Assembly: GCF_000227135.1 (NCBI RefSeq)
Contig: NC_018262.1
Location: forward strand, 1,126,223 to 1,190,222
DNA from: Leishmania donovani
Lineage: Eukaryota; Euglenozoa; Kinetoplastea; Trypanosomatida; Trypanosomatidae
Length of the DNA: 64,000 bases
Reading direction: 5' to 3'
Position 1 is the first letter of the stretch. Each line of letters begins with the position of its first letter. Positions 31,798 to 42,069 of this stretch are shown in pieces. The position numbers and the translations under genes are program-made. The notes beneath the pieces are model-generated. The model saw only the letters and a list, made by a program, of their open reading frames with translations. It did not search any database and was not told the origin of the DNA.

Positions 31798-33000
31798 TTA
31801 GCTCGTCTCCTTCTCCCTGAGCTCTTCGTCTTCGTTCTCCAAGGCCAGGCTGTCCCCATCGGCGGTTTGCAGCGTTTCTTCGCGGGCGAAAATGGACGGC
31901 TTTGCCTGAATGAGGTCCTCGGGATCTACCGCCGGCTTGGGGCCCATCAAGATACCAGACCCCTGCTGCCAGTTTTCTGGCATTGAACTACGCTGATTGG
32001 GCACGTCAGCTGCGTTGTGCGGCTTCGAGGATCCATCATCCAACACGTTCACGTACGCGGATCCGTTGTGCTCACGCAGCACCATCGGCGCGATTGGGGG
32101 CTGCTCCTTCGGCGGTGTCCTGGTGAGGCAGCAGTAGATGAGGATGGTGAGCAGCACGATCAGAATGAGAATGGCAATGATGAGGAAAATGACCCACCAG
32201 TGCTCTTGGGCCCATGCCAGTTCCTTGTAACCCTTGACGAAGGTGGGCTGCACTAATACAGTAGGAACAGGAACGTAGCCCAGGAAGCTCTGCGACTCGC
32301 AGTAGATTGCGAACTTGGATGCCGTGACGTAGCTATCGCTCGCCGACACCGTCGCATCCACGTTAACGTGTCGGCCAACCGTGTCCGTCAACCCCGTCAC
32401 GGCCATGAAATAGTAGCCACGGGGATTCGGCCTCGTTGTGTCCCACTCAACCGCGTAGCCGGTGTTCGCATTCCCTGCGCCCCACACATTCGGGTACAGT
32501 GAATAGTACTGGGCAACACCAGGTTGATTCCCTAGCAGCACAGTATCGATTACAGTCAGCAGACCGAATCTAAAGGTGAACCCGCACTTTATCGAGTTGG
32601 GAGTAGAGCTTGGATTGGGCTGCAGTTGCGTGCAAAAGCGGGCAAAACTGGGAACCGGCTCTGCGCTGGAGCCTGTGTAGGTGAAGTAGCCGGTACTCCC
32701 GAGCTCCTTCGCCGCATCCGATGCGAAATTATTATCCTTAGCGGGCAGCTCGGCAGAAAAGATACTCATGCCATTCTGCACGCAGTACCCGTTAGCGGCG
32801 GCTCGAGACGTAGCGTACTGCGCTACGTCCTGCGGCTTGTACAGAACGTACGCTGGCGTGTTGTAGTTGATTCTGTACCACGGCGCGGTAACTTGAGCGC
32901 CTACAGTGCCCGCGTGCAGAAGGAGGGCGAAAACACACACCCAGACCAGGCAGTTGCGCACGACGCTCATTCTACAAGTGGTCACGGCACCCTTGTCCAT
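31798..33000 (-). CDS. type I membrane protein, possible lectin-like ectodomain
   Basis: 400 residues from the ATG at 33000. The in-frame ATG at 32970 gives a cleaner signal peptide (MSVVRN, a hydrophobic core, then cleavage after about VGA) and may be the true start. The ectodomain of about 230 residues has four cysteines (about 73, 123, 139 and 234). A single span follows at about 268-291, rich in Ile and Leu, then CC and a 105-residue cytosolic tail that is acidic towards its end. The first cysteine sits in a helix-like ANGYCVQNG segment and the last in FAIYCES, which resemble the first helix and closing strand of a C-type-lectin-like fold; this is weak and unconfirmed. A role at the cell surface or in the endomembrane system is inferred. 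It stands alone between two transporter copies and has no visible paralogue here. Confidence 0.88.
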   Translation of the reverse strand: MDKGAVTTCRMSVVRNCLVWVCVFALLLHAGTVGAQVTAPWYRINYNTPAYVLYKPQDVAQYATSRAAANGYCVQNGMSIFSAELPAKDNNFASDAAKELGSTGYFTYTGSSAEPVPSFARFCTQLQPNPSSTPNSIKCGFTFRFGLLTVIDTVLLGNQPGVAQYYSLYPNVWGAGNANTGYAVEWDTTRPNPRGYYFMAVTGLTDTVGRHVNVDATVSASDSYVTASKFAIYCESQSFLGYVPVPTVLVQPTFVKGYKELAWAQEHWWVIFLIIAILILIVLLTILIYCCLTRTPPKEQPPIAPMVLREHNGSAYVNVLDDGSSKPHNAADVPNQRSSMPENWQQGSGILMGPKPAVDPEDLIQAKPSIFAREETLQTADGDSLALENEDEELREKETS

Positions 33001-34329
33001 GTTCTCGCGCACGAGAAGTACCCGCTGATGTGAAGGTGGACTCCTTAGCGCACGCTCGTGGGAAAACGCAGGAGCAAACGGAGGGGTATATGTCAGAGAA
33101 CGTTGTAAGTGCTGGAGAGCAAAGCCGGAACAGCAACGCGATTATTTCGAGACCTTTTTTTTTTCGCTCCGTTCTCTCGAGGTTTGTGGTGGTGCTTGCC
33201 GTGAAACAGGGCACGGAAGGGAGGGGGTGGGGTGGGACGACTGCCGGGGGGCAGTAAACGAAAAAAATGAGGAGAGCGAGAGGACGAAAGGCGCGTGTGC
33301 GGCGTGTCTTAGCTCGAGGGCACACGTATTTCTGCATGTTTTCCCAGTGATCATTGTTGTTGTGAGGGAGATCCACCAAGCAGACGTGTCGGCGCCATCA
33401 GGAAGACGAAGAAGGCAGATGCAGACAGCGGTGGAGGTGACGCACGAGCAGGAAAGGAAGGAGGAGTACGGCAGAGGAACCAAAACGGGCAGGCCAACGG
33501 CACGAAACGCATGCGACGCCCATGCACGGGAAAGGCAGCCGCCCGTTCTCAGGCAAGCACAGTGCGTTGGTCACCACTTTGAGTAGGCAACGACAACAGA
33601 AGTGTTGTTGCTCTTGTTTCGTCTGTGTATTTCGATTTGTCATGTACGTGTACCCGCGGTGGGCAGGGACACCTGAGCGTCCAGTAAGAGACGGACGTCG
33701 ATACAGAACCCCCCCCCCCCGCGAGAGTGTCGTCTGCAAGCAACTGTTCAAGAGGCTACTGCACTCATCTCAAGCGCGGCATCGGAGGGCACGCGCATGA
33801 GGGAAGGAACGTCCACCTCTCCAACGTGAGCAGCAGCAAGCGACAAGGAGGCGGGGTCGGTTCTTGACTCTTTCCTGCGGACGCCCGAACGGTAGTTCAT
33901 ATCAGTTCCGAGAGACCTGAAAAAAAAAGGGCCTTGTGCATTGCAGCAATGACGTTCTGGGTGCGTGAGGCAGCCCCACGGATGGCTCCACTGTGTAGTG
34001 TCCCTACTCGTCTAGCAGAGACCCACAATTCGCCCTGGCGAGGGACGTCGCCGTTGCCACCGCACGAGCGCTTTGCCGCTGTAGGTCGCGCACTGCTTCC
34101 CCGTTATCCCGCTTCGCTTCCGGCGTGTTTACAAACGAGTCGTGCAGAGGATTTGTGCAGAACGAAGCCACCACCGACGTCCACGTGCTTCTGCGGTCTT
34201 CCTTCTCTCCGCTGTCTGCGTTGCAGTTGCCGTCAACTCTGCCACCATCGCTGCGTCGAGAACAGAGGCAGTCACACGGGCCCTCCACCGCCACCCCCTC
34301 GGCGTTCAGGTCACAGTCCTCACTGTACG
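33001..34329. other. intergenic spacer
   Basis: No gene seen. A run of T (33154-33166) and a poly-C run (33710-33720) on the plus strand are the main features. It separates the surface-protein start from the end of the fossil transporter. Confidence 0.55.
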
Positions 34330-35831
34330 TCATGTGCACGCAAGGCAGCACGTACACGGAGACACCCGCCGTAATCGCCGACACGATAAGCGCGAGGTGC
34401 TAGCAAAGCTGAACCATACGACCCTCGGGCAGTGACCATGCCACAAGCGGCAAAGCAATAAGCCGAACGACAAACTGCGTTGCCGCAGCAAATGACTGCC
34501 TGATGTCCTACCCCGCACCGACCAATCTGAGCGGCGCTGCCTTCGCGCCGTGAGAATGTGGATGGAGGTGTAGCAGCATAAAAGCACAATCTGCCCGGCC
34601 ATACCGAGCATCACCACGAAAAAGCAGTGAGTCGCACCTATCTGCTGGCGTGGCGGAATCACCAGTGTGCATGCGGCGCACATGGTCAACGAGCGGCCAC
34701 TGCCGACGCATGCGGTGGAGGTTACTGAAGCAGGCTGAGACACCGTAACAGTAGAGATTCACCATTACAGACGGAGCACCGTAGGGCAGCGGCAACACCG
34801 CCACGGAGTTTTCGGTGAGTTCTATGCCCTTTGAGGCCTACTGCGCGTCGCCCCACAGAGGCAAGATCATGATGTATGCCAATGCCCGACGCGGAGCGAA
34901 TCCTGAAAAAAAAAAAAACAAAAAAATAGTACGTTAAGAAGGGCATCGAAGCGCATGTCTTCCACGTAGCCCCAAATGCGTCACAGTGATGCCCTCGTGA
35001 TGCTCGTCTGCTGGGGAGCAGCAGGCAATCTACTCTCTGGTGATACATCGCCCGTTGTCTTCGCAGTGTAGGGGGTCGCCCTTTCCTTTCCCCTACGGCA
35101 CCGAAAATAATTTACCACGTCCCGCCTCCGTGGGCGAGTGAAAAGGTCAGGGCCTGCAGCTTTCGGCCGAGATGGGGGTCGTAGAAGGCGATGCGCTGCT
35201 TGTTTGTTTCCTTCAAGACAGGCACGCACCCGCCGTGAGGGCAACGAGAGTGTTGAGGAAGAGGGTGAAGCTGGGCAGAAGCGCCAGAGAACTTTAAGTC
35301 CCAGAGCGACCCCCCTCTTTCCAGGAGCCATGGCGCATACGCCACAGGGGAAGGGCCATTGACAAAGTTGACGACAAAAGAGCCATAGAGAGTGGCCGCC
35401 CGCGCGGACATGCGGCGGCGTGCAAAGCCCTCCGTCCCCTGCAAACGGCTCGTCGTAACCGCAGACATCTTCACCACTGTGGCGCGGCCGTCAAAGAGGC
35501 CATCCAAGATACGGAGGATGCAGAAAGCGCAACATATTCTTCGTGTAGCCTGAGCACCACCAACAGAAAAAAAAAAAACAACACCATCGCCAGCACAGCG
35601 GCAGGCAGCTCTGTGAAAACCGGTAGCGTGCGACCTTCCGTGTCACTCATGCACTCCACAAGCTTTCTGCTCACCAACTGTCCTAGCATTTCCGGCTCAA
35701 GGATGCTTCTCGTAAAAAGCACCCTGCCCCACCGTGATCTGCTTGATATCAACAATAGGGCGAAGCCAAAAGGAAAGTAGCTTGGTGCCGCAGACGGTCT
35801 CTGATATGCGCCCAATGCTCAGTGCCGCCAT
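34330..35831 (-). pseudogene. fossil MFS transporter (copy MFS-psi1)
   Basis: No single frame is long, but segments in changing minus-strand frames line up in order with the intact paralogues. Near 35831-35730: MAALSIGRISETVCGTKLL, matching the first span of MFS-C (MAILSTVLVSESLSAT). Near 35700-35640: MLGQLVSRKLVECMSDTEGR, the motif A region. From 35507: DGLFDGRATVVKM, then EGFA, matching HGLFNGNILVAKT and KGFA of MFS-B. Near 35290: FCPASPSSST, matching PALLPSLVIF. Near 34870: ILPLWGDAQ followed by a stop at 34841-34839, then VAVLPLPYGAPSVMVN, matching MAILLLVNGAPTVLAN of MFS-A. Near 34450: LPLVAWSLPEG, a stop at 34401-34399, then LALIVSAITAG, matching the last two spans. Several frameshifts and at least three stops make it non-functional. 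Confidence 0.85.
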
Positions 35832-36212
35832 TCGCATCTCTCAAAGGAAGGGCACGTATCTTCCGTGGCGGGTGATCTTTTCTCGATGGCGCTGAGGGCG
35901 GCATCCGAGTGCGGCGAAACGGCCCGTCAGCGACCGACCTTTTCAGCCTGTGGTCTCGAACAGGAGCCGTTTTGCTCTTCGGCGCCGTTTCGTCCGTCCT
36001 TGTGACGGGTAGTGCGGCGAGAGACGATAGAAACGACGAGAAGTCAGACGGGAGGCAACACACATCGCTGGCAACCACACACGTGCACATACAAAACACT
36101 AAAACATCATAGACGCAGAGGTGTGCGAATCATTGACACGTCACCTGAGGTTTGCGTGTATGTATGTCTGTAGGGGGAAGGGAGGTAGTCGTCATTTCGT
36201 TTTCTTTCAATG
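35832..36212. other. spacer between fossil transporter and repeat B
   Basis: No gene seen. It may hold the eroded 5' region of the fossil transporter. Confidence 0.45.
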
Positions 36213-36973
36213 CCGCCATTCTGCCCACCGAGCACAAGATCACTGCATCGCCCCCTGTCACAGACCCCATCGCGTGGTGCGAGGCAGCCGTGGCCGCACA
36301 CGCCTTACAACCATGCGCCGACTCAGTTATCTGAGAGCGCGGGCTCTGACGCAAGCCCTACCCACCCACCGCCCGCTCTGCCGGTCGCCTCGCAGCAGCT
36401 CCTCCCATCACGCGGGCTGCACCAGCAGGCAGTGTGTGTGTGTGTGTGTGTGGGCAGGTAAGATTCGCTTGAGTCACGCTGACGCGTTGCCCACCATATG
36501 GATGGCACAAGCGTCTTCACAGTCGCAGGTCGGTCCGACGCAGCGCCATCCAGGGCCCAACCACCGACATCGGAAGCGACGCGCCGCTCTGACCTCCCCT
36601 AAGCCTTAGGTGCTTGGCCCCGTCACTACCGCAGGCAGTCCAGCATTGGCAGGGGGGGAGGGGGGGGGGGGGGGGGGGGNNNNNNNNNNNNNNNNNNNNN
36701 NNNNNNNNNNNNNNNNNNNNNNNNNNNNNNNNNNNNNNNNNNNNNNNNNNNNNNNNNNNNNNNNNNNNNNNNNNNNNNAGTCCAGCATTGGCAGGCGGAT
36801 AGTGGGGGTGGGGTGTGAAGCGGGCAGGGGGTGCGAAGATGAGATGAGGTCGCTGGGCACCGTCGATGAAAAACCGTACGGAGAGAAAGGGACCTTCTCT
36901 TCTCCCGTCGAGAATTCCTGTGGGGGTAGGGCGCGAGATGGAAAAGCGAGGTGGGCGCCGTCGTCGCGCGGCG
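36213..36973. repeat. dispersed repeat B, copy 3 (gapped)
   Basis: Matches 19450-20067 nearly base for base, including a TG microsatellite at about 36431-36451. Its left edge is at GCCATTCTGCCCACCGAG, where the 18.7-kb copies continue further left. An abnormal poly-G stretch (36652-36679, one A) runs into a 99-N gap. The sequence restarts at AGTCCAGCATTGGCAG, repeating the 16 bases just before the poly-G. The right edge cannot be fixed because the other copy is cut by a gap. Confidence 0.85.
36680..36778. other. assembly gap, 99 N
   Basis: Begins at the end of a poly-G run. The sequence after it repeats that before it. Confidence 1.
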
Positions 36974-38087
36974 GAAGGGAGACAGATGCGGGAACAAAAG
37001 AGGCGGATGCGTGAAAGAGGGGTACCATGATGATTCATGTCGAGAGGCGCTCAGCAGTGATGCCAGAAAGAGAAGCACGAGCAGCGCGATTCACAGCGAG
37101 CGGAAAGTGAAGCCCCGCCGTTCGGCGCACATGTGTTTCTTTTAAAGGTGCTTTTCGCACTCTGCAAACACGCAAACTTCGCTAAGTACAGATTCTCGTG
37201 CATTGGTCTGTCAAGAGGGGGCCGTGCGCATGGCATGTGGGTCATTGGCTGCTCAGGAAAAAACCGAGAAGCCGCGCTTCACAAGCGCTTCTTCAGGGAT
37301 AGAGGGAAAACACTGCCGCATTGCCGAGGCTATCGAGCTAGCCGCATGTACATCCGAGTGGCGCCGCAAATCTGCTCTCGTGGCCGTTCGAAGAGGTGCT
37401 CTTCGTTTGCTCGCCTCGGCCTCTCACCAACCATCACCTTGTACGCAACACTCCGCCCCTCCCCCCCCCCACACACACACTAAGAGCCTTAGCCCATGGC
37501 ACAAAAGCCACAGACAAGGAGAGACACGGACACACCGGCGCGCCGAGAGAGTGAGAGACATAGCCCAACAAAGGTGAGCGCGCACGTCCCTCGTACATGG
37601 CATAAATCAGAAAGGGGCACAGAAGAAAGCAGCAAACGTACCCGAAGGTCAAGTGCGCAGCAGCAAGAACAAGACAGAAAACACTTCACTGGGGTGACAA
37701 CGAATAAGCTCAAGGACAAGGAGCACGAGAACCAGATGAAGGCACAGATATCAAAAAGGCAAAGGAGAAGTGGGACAAAACCGCCCAACACAAACAGAGG
37801 TAGAAAAACGGTCGAGGTCACGGCGTGTGAAATGACGATCGGCCCCCGCACAAGTGAAGTGTATGCGGAGAGAGGAGGAGGGGGGAGGGGCTTCGTACGG
37901 AAAAGAACAACAGCAAAAAGGGCCGGGATAACACCACCACAACCGGTGGCCTCCTCCGACACGAACACAAACTACACACACACACACAGCACTAAGCCCA
38001 CTCATCCGTCAGTTATCCTCTCACCTTCCCAGGCTCATGCCAGGGGTCTGCGAGAGGCTTCCTTTCCAAGCACTAGGTGCTGCCGGC
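36974..38087. other. intergenic spacer
   Basis: No gene seen. It would hold the hydrolase 3' UTR. A plus-strand frame at 37496-38098 is open but has purine-rich spacer composition. Confidence 0.5.
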
Positions 38088-39290
38088 TTACACGGTGAAC
38101 ATCTTACTCATGCGGACGCATACCTCCTCGTAGTTGTCAAAGGCGCTCAAGAGGCTGTTGTGGTAGGACGGCGGGGCGCCAAAAAGCTCAACAGCCTTGT
38201 CGGCGTCCGCGCCATCCTTCTGAAACTGCGGGAGGCGAGCAATGGAGGAGATGTCGAACTTGATCACCTCATCCTGCTTCGAGTAGAGGACGAGCTTACG
38301 GTTGTGCCTGATATTGTCCCAGCCGGCCAGAGTGTGAAGGTCGCCGACAAACCAGGGAAAGACCTTGCGTGTGACCTTGGGGGTGAGATAGGAAAAGGCT
38401 ACAGCTGCGTCCGACATGGACGAGAAGGTACGATCCAGCACGAGGGACGCATGCGGGTAGCATTCCGCCACCACCTGCGCCGCAGTACCGCCGCCGATGC
38501 TGTGGCCAAAGAAAAGCAAGTTGTTCTCGTCGATCCTCTCCTTCTCAATGTACGCTCGCGCCACTGCGGCAACGTCCTCGACCAATTCGCCGAGCTGCGA
38601 GAGATAACCGGTGCTGAAGCCGATGCCGCGTGGGTTATACAGGATGGCGTGTGCCTTGAGAGCGTCGCTGATGACGTGGATGTCGTTGAGGCTGTTCTCC
38701 AGGAACTCCGCGTTGCCGCCGCAGTACACGATCCAGCGCGACGTCTCATACGCCTGCTTTACCGCAAGCGTCTGCAGCTCGGTCTTTCCATCCAGCGATG
38801 GCACCATGCACACATCGACAGACTTGTCTTTCTTTCGAACCAGCGTGCGAGCAACCGCACGGACGCGGCGGTTGCGCGCATCCTGCTGCTCAAGGACCTG
38901 TAGAATGTTGGCCGGATAGCAGGCGAGGATTATGATGCCCCCGAGGATGCTCCAGAGCTGCATGAAGGTGACCGCGACAGTAGTCCACACCCCAACCGAG
39001 GGCAGAACCTCCTTCATCCAGGCCGCCATCGCGGTGGACAGAAACGGAAGGATGACGACGCGCGAGACAAGGTCGCTCTTGAAACCGATAGTCATGAAGA
39101 GCAGCGTGGCAAACAGTCCTTGAATCGCCAACGAGCACACATACCACACGAGAGGGCCCCGGGCAATGAACAGATTCATGATGAACCACCCTACTGAGGG
39201 CGCAAGCAACTTCAACTTGGCAGGAAGATAGCGGTTGGCGGAGCTGTTGAGGGCCGCCACCACGAGCACCAGCGCTGAACCGAAGATCAT
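38088..39290 (-). CDS. membrane-anchored alpha/beta hydrolase
   Basis: 400 residues. The first ~130 residues hold three to four hydrophobic spans. The C-terminal domain from about 155 is an alpha/beta hydrolase. The oxyanion region reads YCGGNAEF (189-196), with NPRGIGFSTG (219-228). The nucleophile elbow is GHSIGG (262-267), with Ser264 as nucleophile. The acid is probably Asp340 (SKQDEV) and the histidine His377 (PSYHNSLL). This triad and the N-terminal membrane part recall ABHD12/13- and Bem46-like serine hydrolases, which act on lipids or acyl groups; the substrate is unknown. It lies between the fossil transporter and the MFS-B copy and is not related to them. The ATG at 39290 has a strong splice signal just upstream. 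Confidence 0.92.
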   Translation of the reverse strand: MIFGSALVLVVAALNSSANRYLPAKLKLLAPSVGWFIMNLFIARGPLVWYVCSLAIQGLFATLLFMTIGFKSDLVSRVVILPFLSTAMAAWMKEVLPSVGVWTTVAVTFMQLWSILGGIIILACYPANILQVLEQQDARNRRVRAVARTLVRKKDKSVDVCMVPSLDGKTELQTLAVKQAYETSRWIVYCGGNAEFLENSLNDIHVISDALKAHAILYNPRGIGFSTGYLSQLGELVEDVAAVARAYIEKERIDENNLLFFGHSIGGGTAAQVVAECYPHASLVLDRTFSSMSDAAVAFSYLTPKVTRKVFPWFVGDLHTLAGWDNIRHNRKLVLYSKQDEVIKFDISSIARLPQFQKDGADADKAVELFGAPPSYHNSLLSAFDNYEEVCVRMSKMFTV

Positions 39291-40602
39291 CTTCGCTACT
39301 ACTCTTTCTTCCGCGCCTGTGCGGGTTGCAAGACAAAGAGGGACGGAAAAACAGGGGGAGGGGGAGGGTGGAGGAACACACTCCCGCGACGATGCTCAAC
39401 GAGGCGACCGTGAACAAAAAAAAAACGTGGAGATGAAGCACGGGGGAGAAACGAACGAGCGGGGGCCTGGAGGACGACTGCCGCAGAGGCGCTTGCCAAA
39501 GAGCAACCACAACGAAAAAAAAATAGAGAGCTGACAATCCAAAAAGCACAAAGGAAAAGGCGCGAGTCGGTGCGAAGGGGAACAACAACGAACACGAATG
39601 AGTCCGGCCAACCAACAAACGAAGGAGCCACAGAGCTGGGCACGACGAGGCGCCTGTACCACTAGACCGGAGCAGACAGAGGAGAGGAGACACAGAGGCC
39701 CGGCAGCCGCACACGCGCACAGAGAGGAGCGAGAGGAGAGAGAAAGAGCACAGACGCACGAGTCATTCGCAAGTCAGCGCAGCTCAAGGGGAAGCAATAA
39801 AAAAACACCCAAACAGAACAGAAACAGAAGAACACAAGACAGAAAAGGTGTGTGAGACAGAGAGAGGAGAGACAGGAGGGACACCGAAGGTGGCTCGAGT
39901 ACACTGCAGACAGCAACAAAGAAAAGGCAGTACACGCGCGGCCTTGGGCGCCCCTTTCTCTCGGTTTGTTTTTCCCTCGGATTCACGAAATAAACAAACT
40001 AACACACACGATAATCATGTGAGCACTCGCAACTCCGGGATCTCTTCTTGCTTCTGCTTGTCGGTCGATATCAAGCGTGCGCGGACAGAGTACAGAGAAT
40101 GAGGGAAGCAGGGGAGGGAGGGTGTCAGTCACACACAAGTCGACAACCAGCCGGCGAAAAACGCCGATTGTGGGGTGGGTGGCGGGCCGATGCGCCGTTT
40201 TTTTTTGGGGGGAGGGGAGAGAAGGGGTCGGAGAAAAAAGGTATGAGACGAGGAGAGGAAGAGGTGAGGTGGAGTGCCACCGAAGAAAACGAAGTGAGAG
40301 CGCAGTGTGAGCACGGCGTGCAAGAAGAAGGTGCGGCACATGGAGAGGGAGAGCTGCGCACACGGAACGAATACCGTCGCGCATGCGTCACCGCGTCACG
40401 CCCCCTCCCTCTTTTCAGCGTCCGTCATTGCATCACGGAATGAAAAGAGAGTCTGCCCGTGCTACGCATTTGTGCCCCTCTCCCACACGACAAAGCAAAA
40501 CTGTCCTTGAGCGAGTACCCACCACCAACGGCCTTTTGCACCGCCTTTGCTCTCTCTCTCCATGCAGATCAATTTTTTTTTTGGTCGTGCATCCTTTCTC
40601 AG
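39291..40602. other. intergenic spacer
   Basis: No gene seen. Homopurine tracts on the plus strand (39410-39430, 39510-39530, 39700-39880) and a T run at 40198-40206. Confidence 0.55.
39317..39372 (-). promoter_or_regulatory. probable trans-splice acceptor for the hydrolase
   Basis: The transcribed strand carries a tract of C and T (39372-39325) ending in CCGCACAG, with AG at 39318-39317. The ATG follows 26 bases later. Confidence 0.6.
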
Positions 40603-41643
40603 GAGCTACTCCACAAACGTAAATGCACACATAACCACAGCTCACCCACCTCTGCGGCACCACGGCTACACTCTGGTCGTCTAGGGCGCACCGCCCTCTG
40701 CCGCGAAATCGAGCCGCGCGCCTCGTGCGCCAGACGGGCCTCCGCTGGGGCGCATGCCTCGATCCAAGCAGGGTCGCCTGCAGCGTCCTGCGCTCCAGGG
40801 CAGTGGCGACGGCGTCTCTGTCGCCCGCGTAACAGGGGGCGGCCACCGCGCACGCCGCACGAGCTCGAGGAGGAGGCGGGCCAGCCTCGGGGCAGGGCCC
40901 TCTGAGGCCCGGCCTGCGTGCCGTGCTCCTGCGCCCAGAGCCGCTGCAAGTCGCGCTATTCCGTGATCTGGCGCGGCGACTCGTCGCGTGGGAGTCTGCA
41001 GGGCTCGGCGGTGCTCTCGCCATGCTCCCGGCGTCTGCGCCNNNNNNNNNNNNNNNNNNNNNNNNNNNNNNNNNNNNNNNNNNNNNNNNNNNNNNNNNNN
41101 NNNNNNNNNNNNNNNNNNNNNNNNNNNNNNNNNNNNNNNNNNNNNNNNNNNNNNNNNNNNNNNNNNNNNNNNNNNNNNNNNNNNNNNNNNNNNNNNNNNN
41201 NNNNNNNNNNNNNNNNNNNNNNNNNNNNNNNNNNNNNNNNNNNNNNNNNNNNNNNNNNNNNNNNNNNNNNNNNNNNNNNNNNNNNNNNNNNNNNNNNNNN
41301 NNNNNNNNNNNNNNNNNNNNNNNNNNNNNNNNNNNNNNNNNNNNNNNNNNNNNNNNNNNNNNNNNNNNNNNNNNNNNNNNNNNNNNCACCCGCACGCCCT
41401 TCACAGTCGCGGGGCTGTGGCCGGGCAGAGGAGGCTGGCGGAGGGGGCCGGGCCGGGGGCCACGCCTGTGCGCCGGCCCCGCGCAGAGCACCCAGCCTGT
41501 CGCGCTGGGCAGCCGTGGGGGGGGGGGGCTAGGGGGCCGAGGCGGCTGTTTGCGGAATTATTGACACGATTACGTAGTGCGGTGGTTCAAACGCAGTGGT
41601 GGTCGCGGGCCTCTTCGGCACGGCGATGGCTCAGACGTTGCCG
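40603..41643. repeat. dispersed repeat A, copy 3 (most complete, gapped)
   Basis: The best copy for defining the element. It starts with GAGCTACTCCACAAACGTAA and ends with GACGTTGCCG, and includes the poly-G run at 41518-41528. It shows that the main GC-rich body and the poly-G/110-base segment of copy 2 belong to one element, since here they are contiguous (junction about 41508). One 345-N gap lies inside. No target-site duplication is visible at the ends. It lies 3' of transporter MFS-B. Confidence 0.85.
41042..41386. other. assembly gap, 345 N
   Basis: Inside repeat A copy 3. Confidence 1.
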
Positions 41644-42069
41644 CCGACAGCCGAACTCCGCGACTGTAGCTTACCACGTTAGATGTTGGTGAATAAAGGA
41701 AGCCTTCAGTGCAGGCACGCATGTACAGTGAGCTCAGTCCACATGCATACGAGCACGAGAGAAGTGGAAAACAAGAAACAAAAAAAAGAAAAAAACTACA
41801 GACCTCTACTCGACGTGGGCCCGAGGAGCGGATGGGAGCGAGGGCAACACCGCATCGCGCAGCAAGGACACACACACACACGCACACTAGGGATAGCCTA
41901 GCAAAGAGGGTGTCCAGAGTTCCCAGTAGCCAACCCTCGCCCTTTATTGTCCCTTGTGGACACCGCTGCTTGTCAGCGCTCATGGGCTGCCTCTCGATCT
42001 CTTTTCGCCAGGCCTTGGGTTTCCTCGTGCACCGTACCACTGCCGCGACATCTAAGTGCGTCCGGAACT
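41644..42069. other. 3' flank of MFS-B
   Basis: No gene seen. It holds an A-rich run near 41780-41795 and a CA run at 41870-41886. It is probably 3' UTR. Confidence 0.5.

Noticed and set aside
38037..38903. 288-codon open frame on the plus strand
   Set aside because: Exactly antisense to the alpha/beta hydrolase, a shadow of its GC-rich codons; no motif of its own.
16209..41643. Repeats A and B as CRISPR arrays or insertion sequences
   Set aside because: No short regularly spaced repeats, no transposase frame and no terminal inverted repeats seen; the gene content is eukaryotic.
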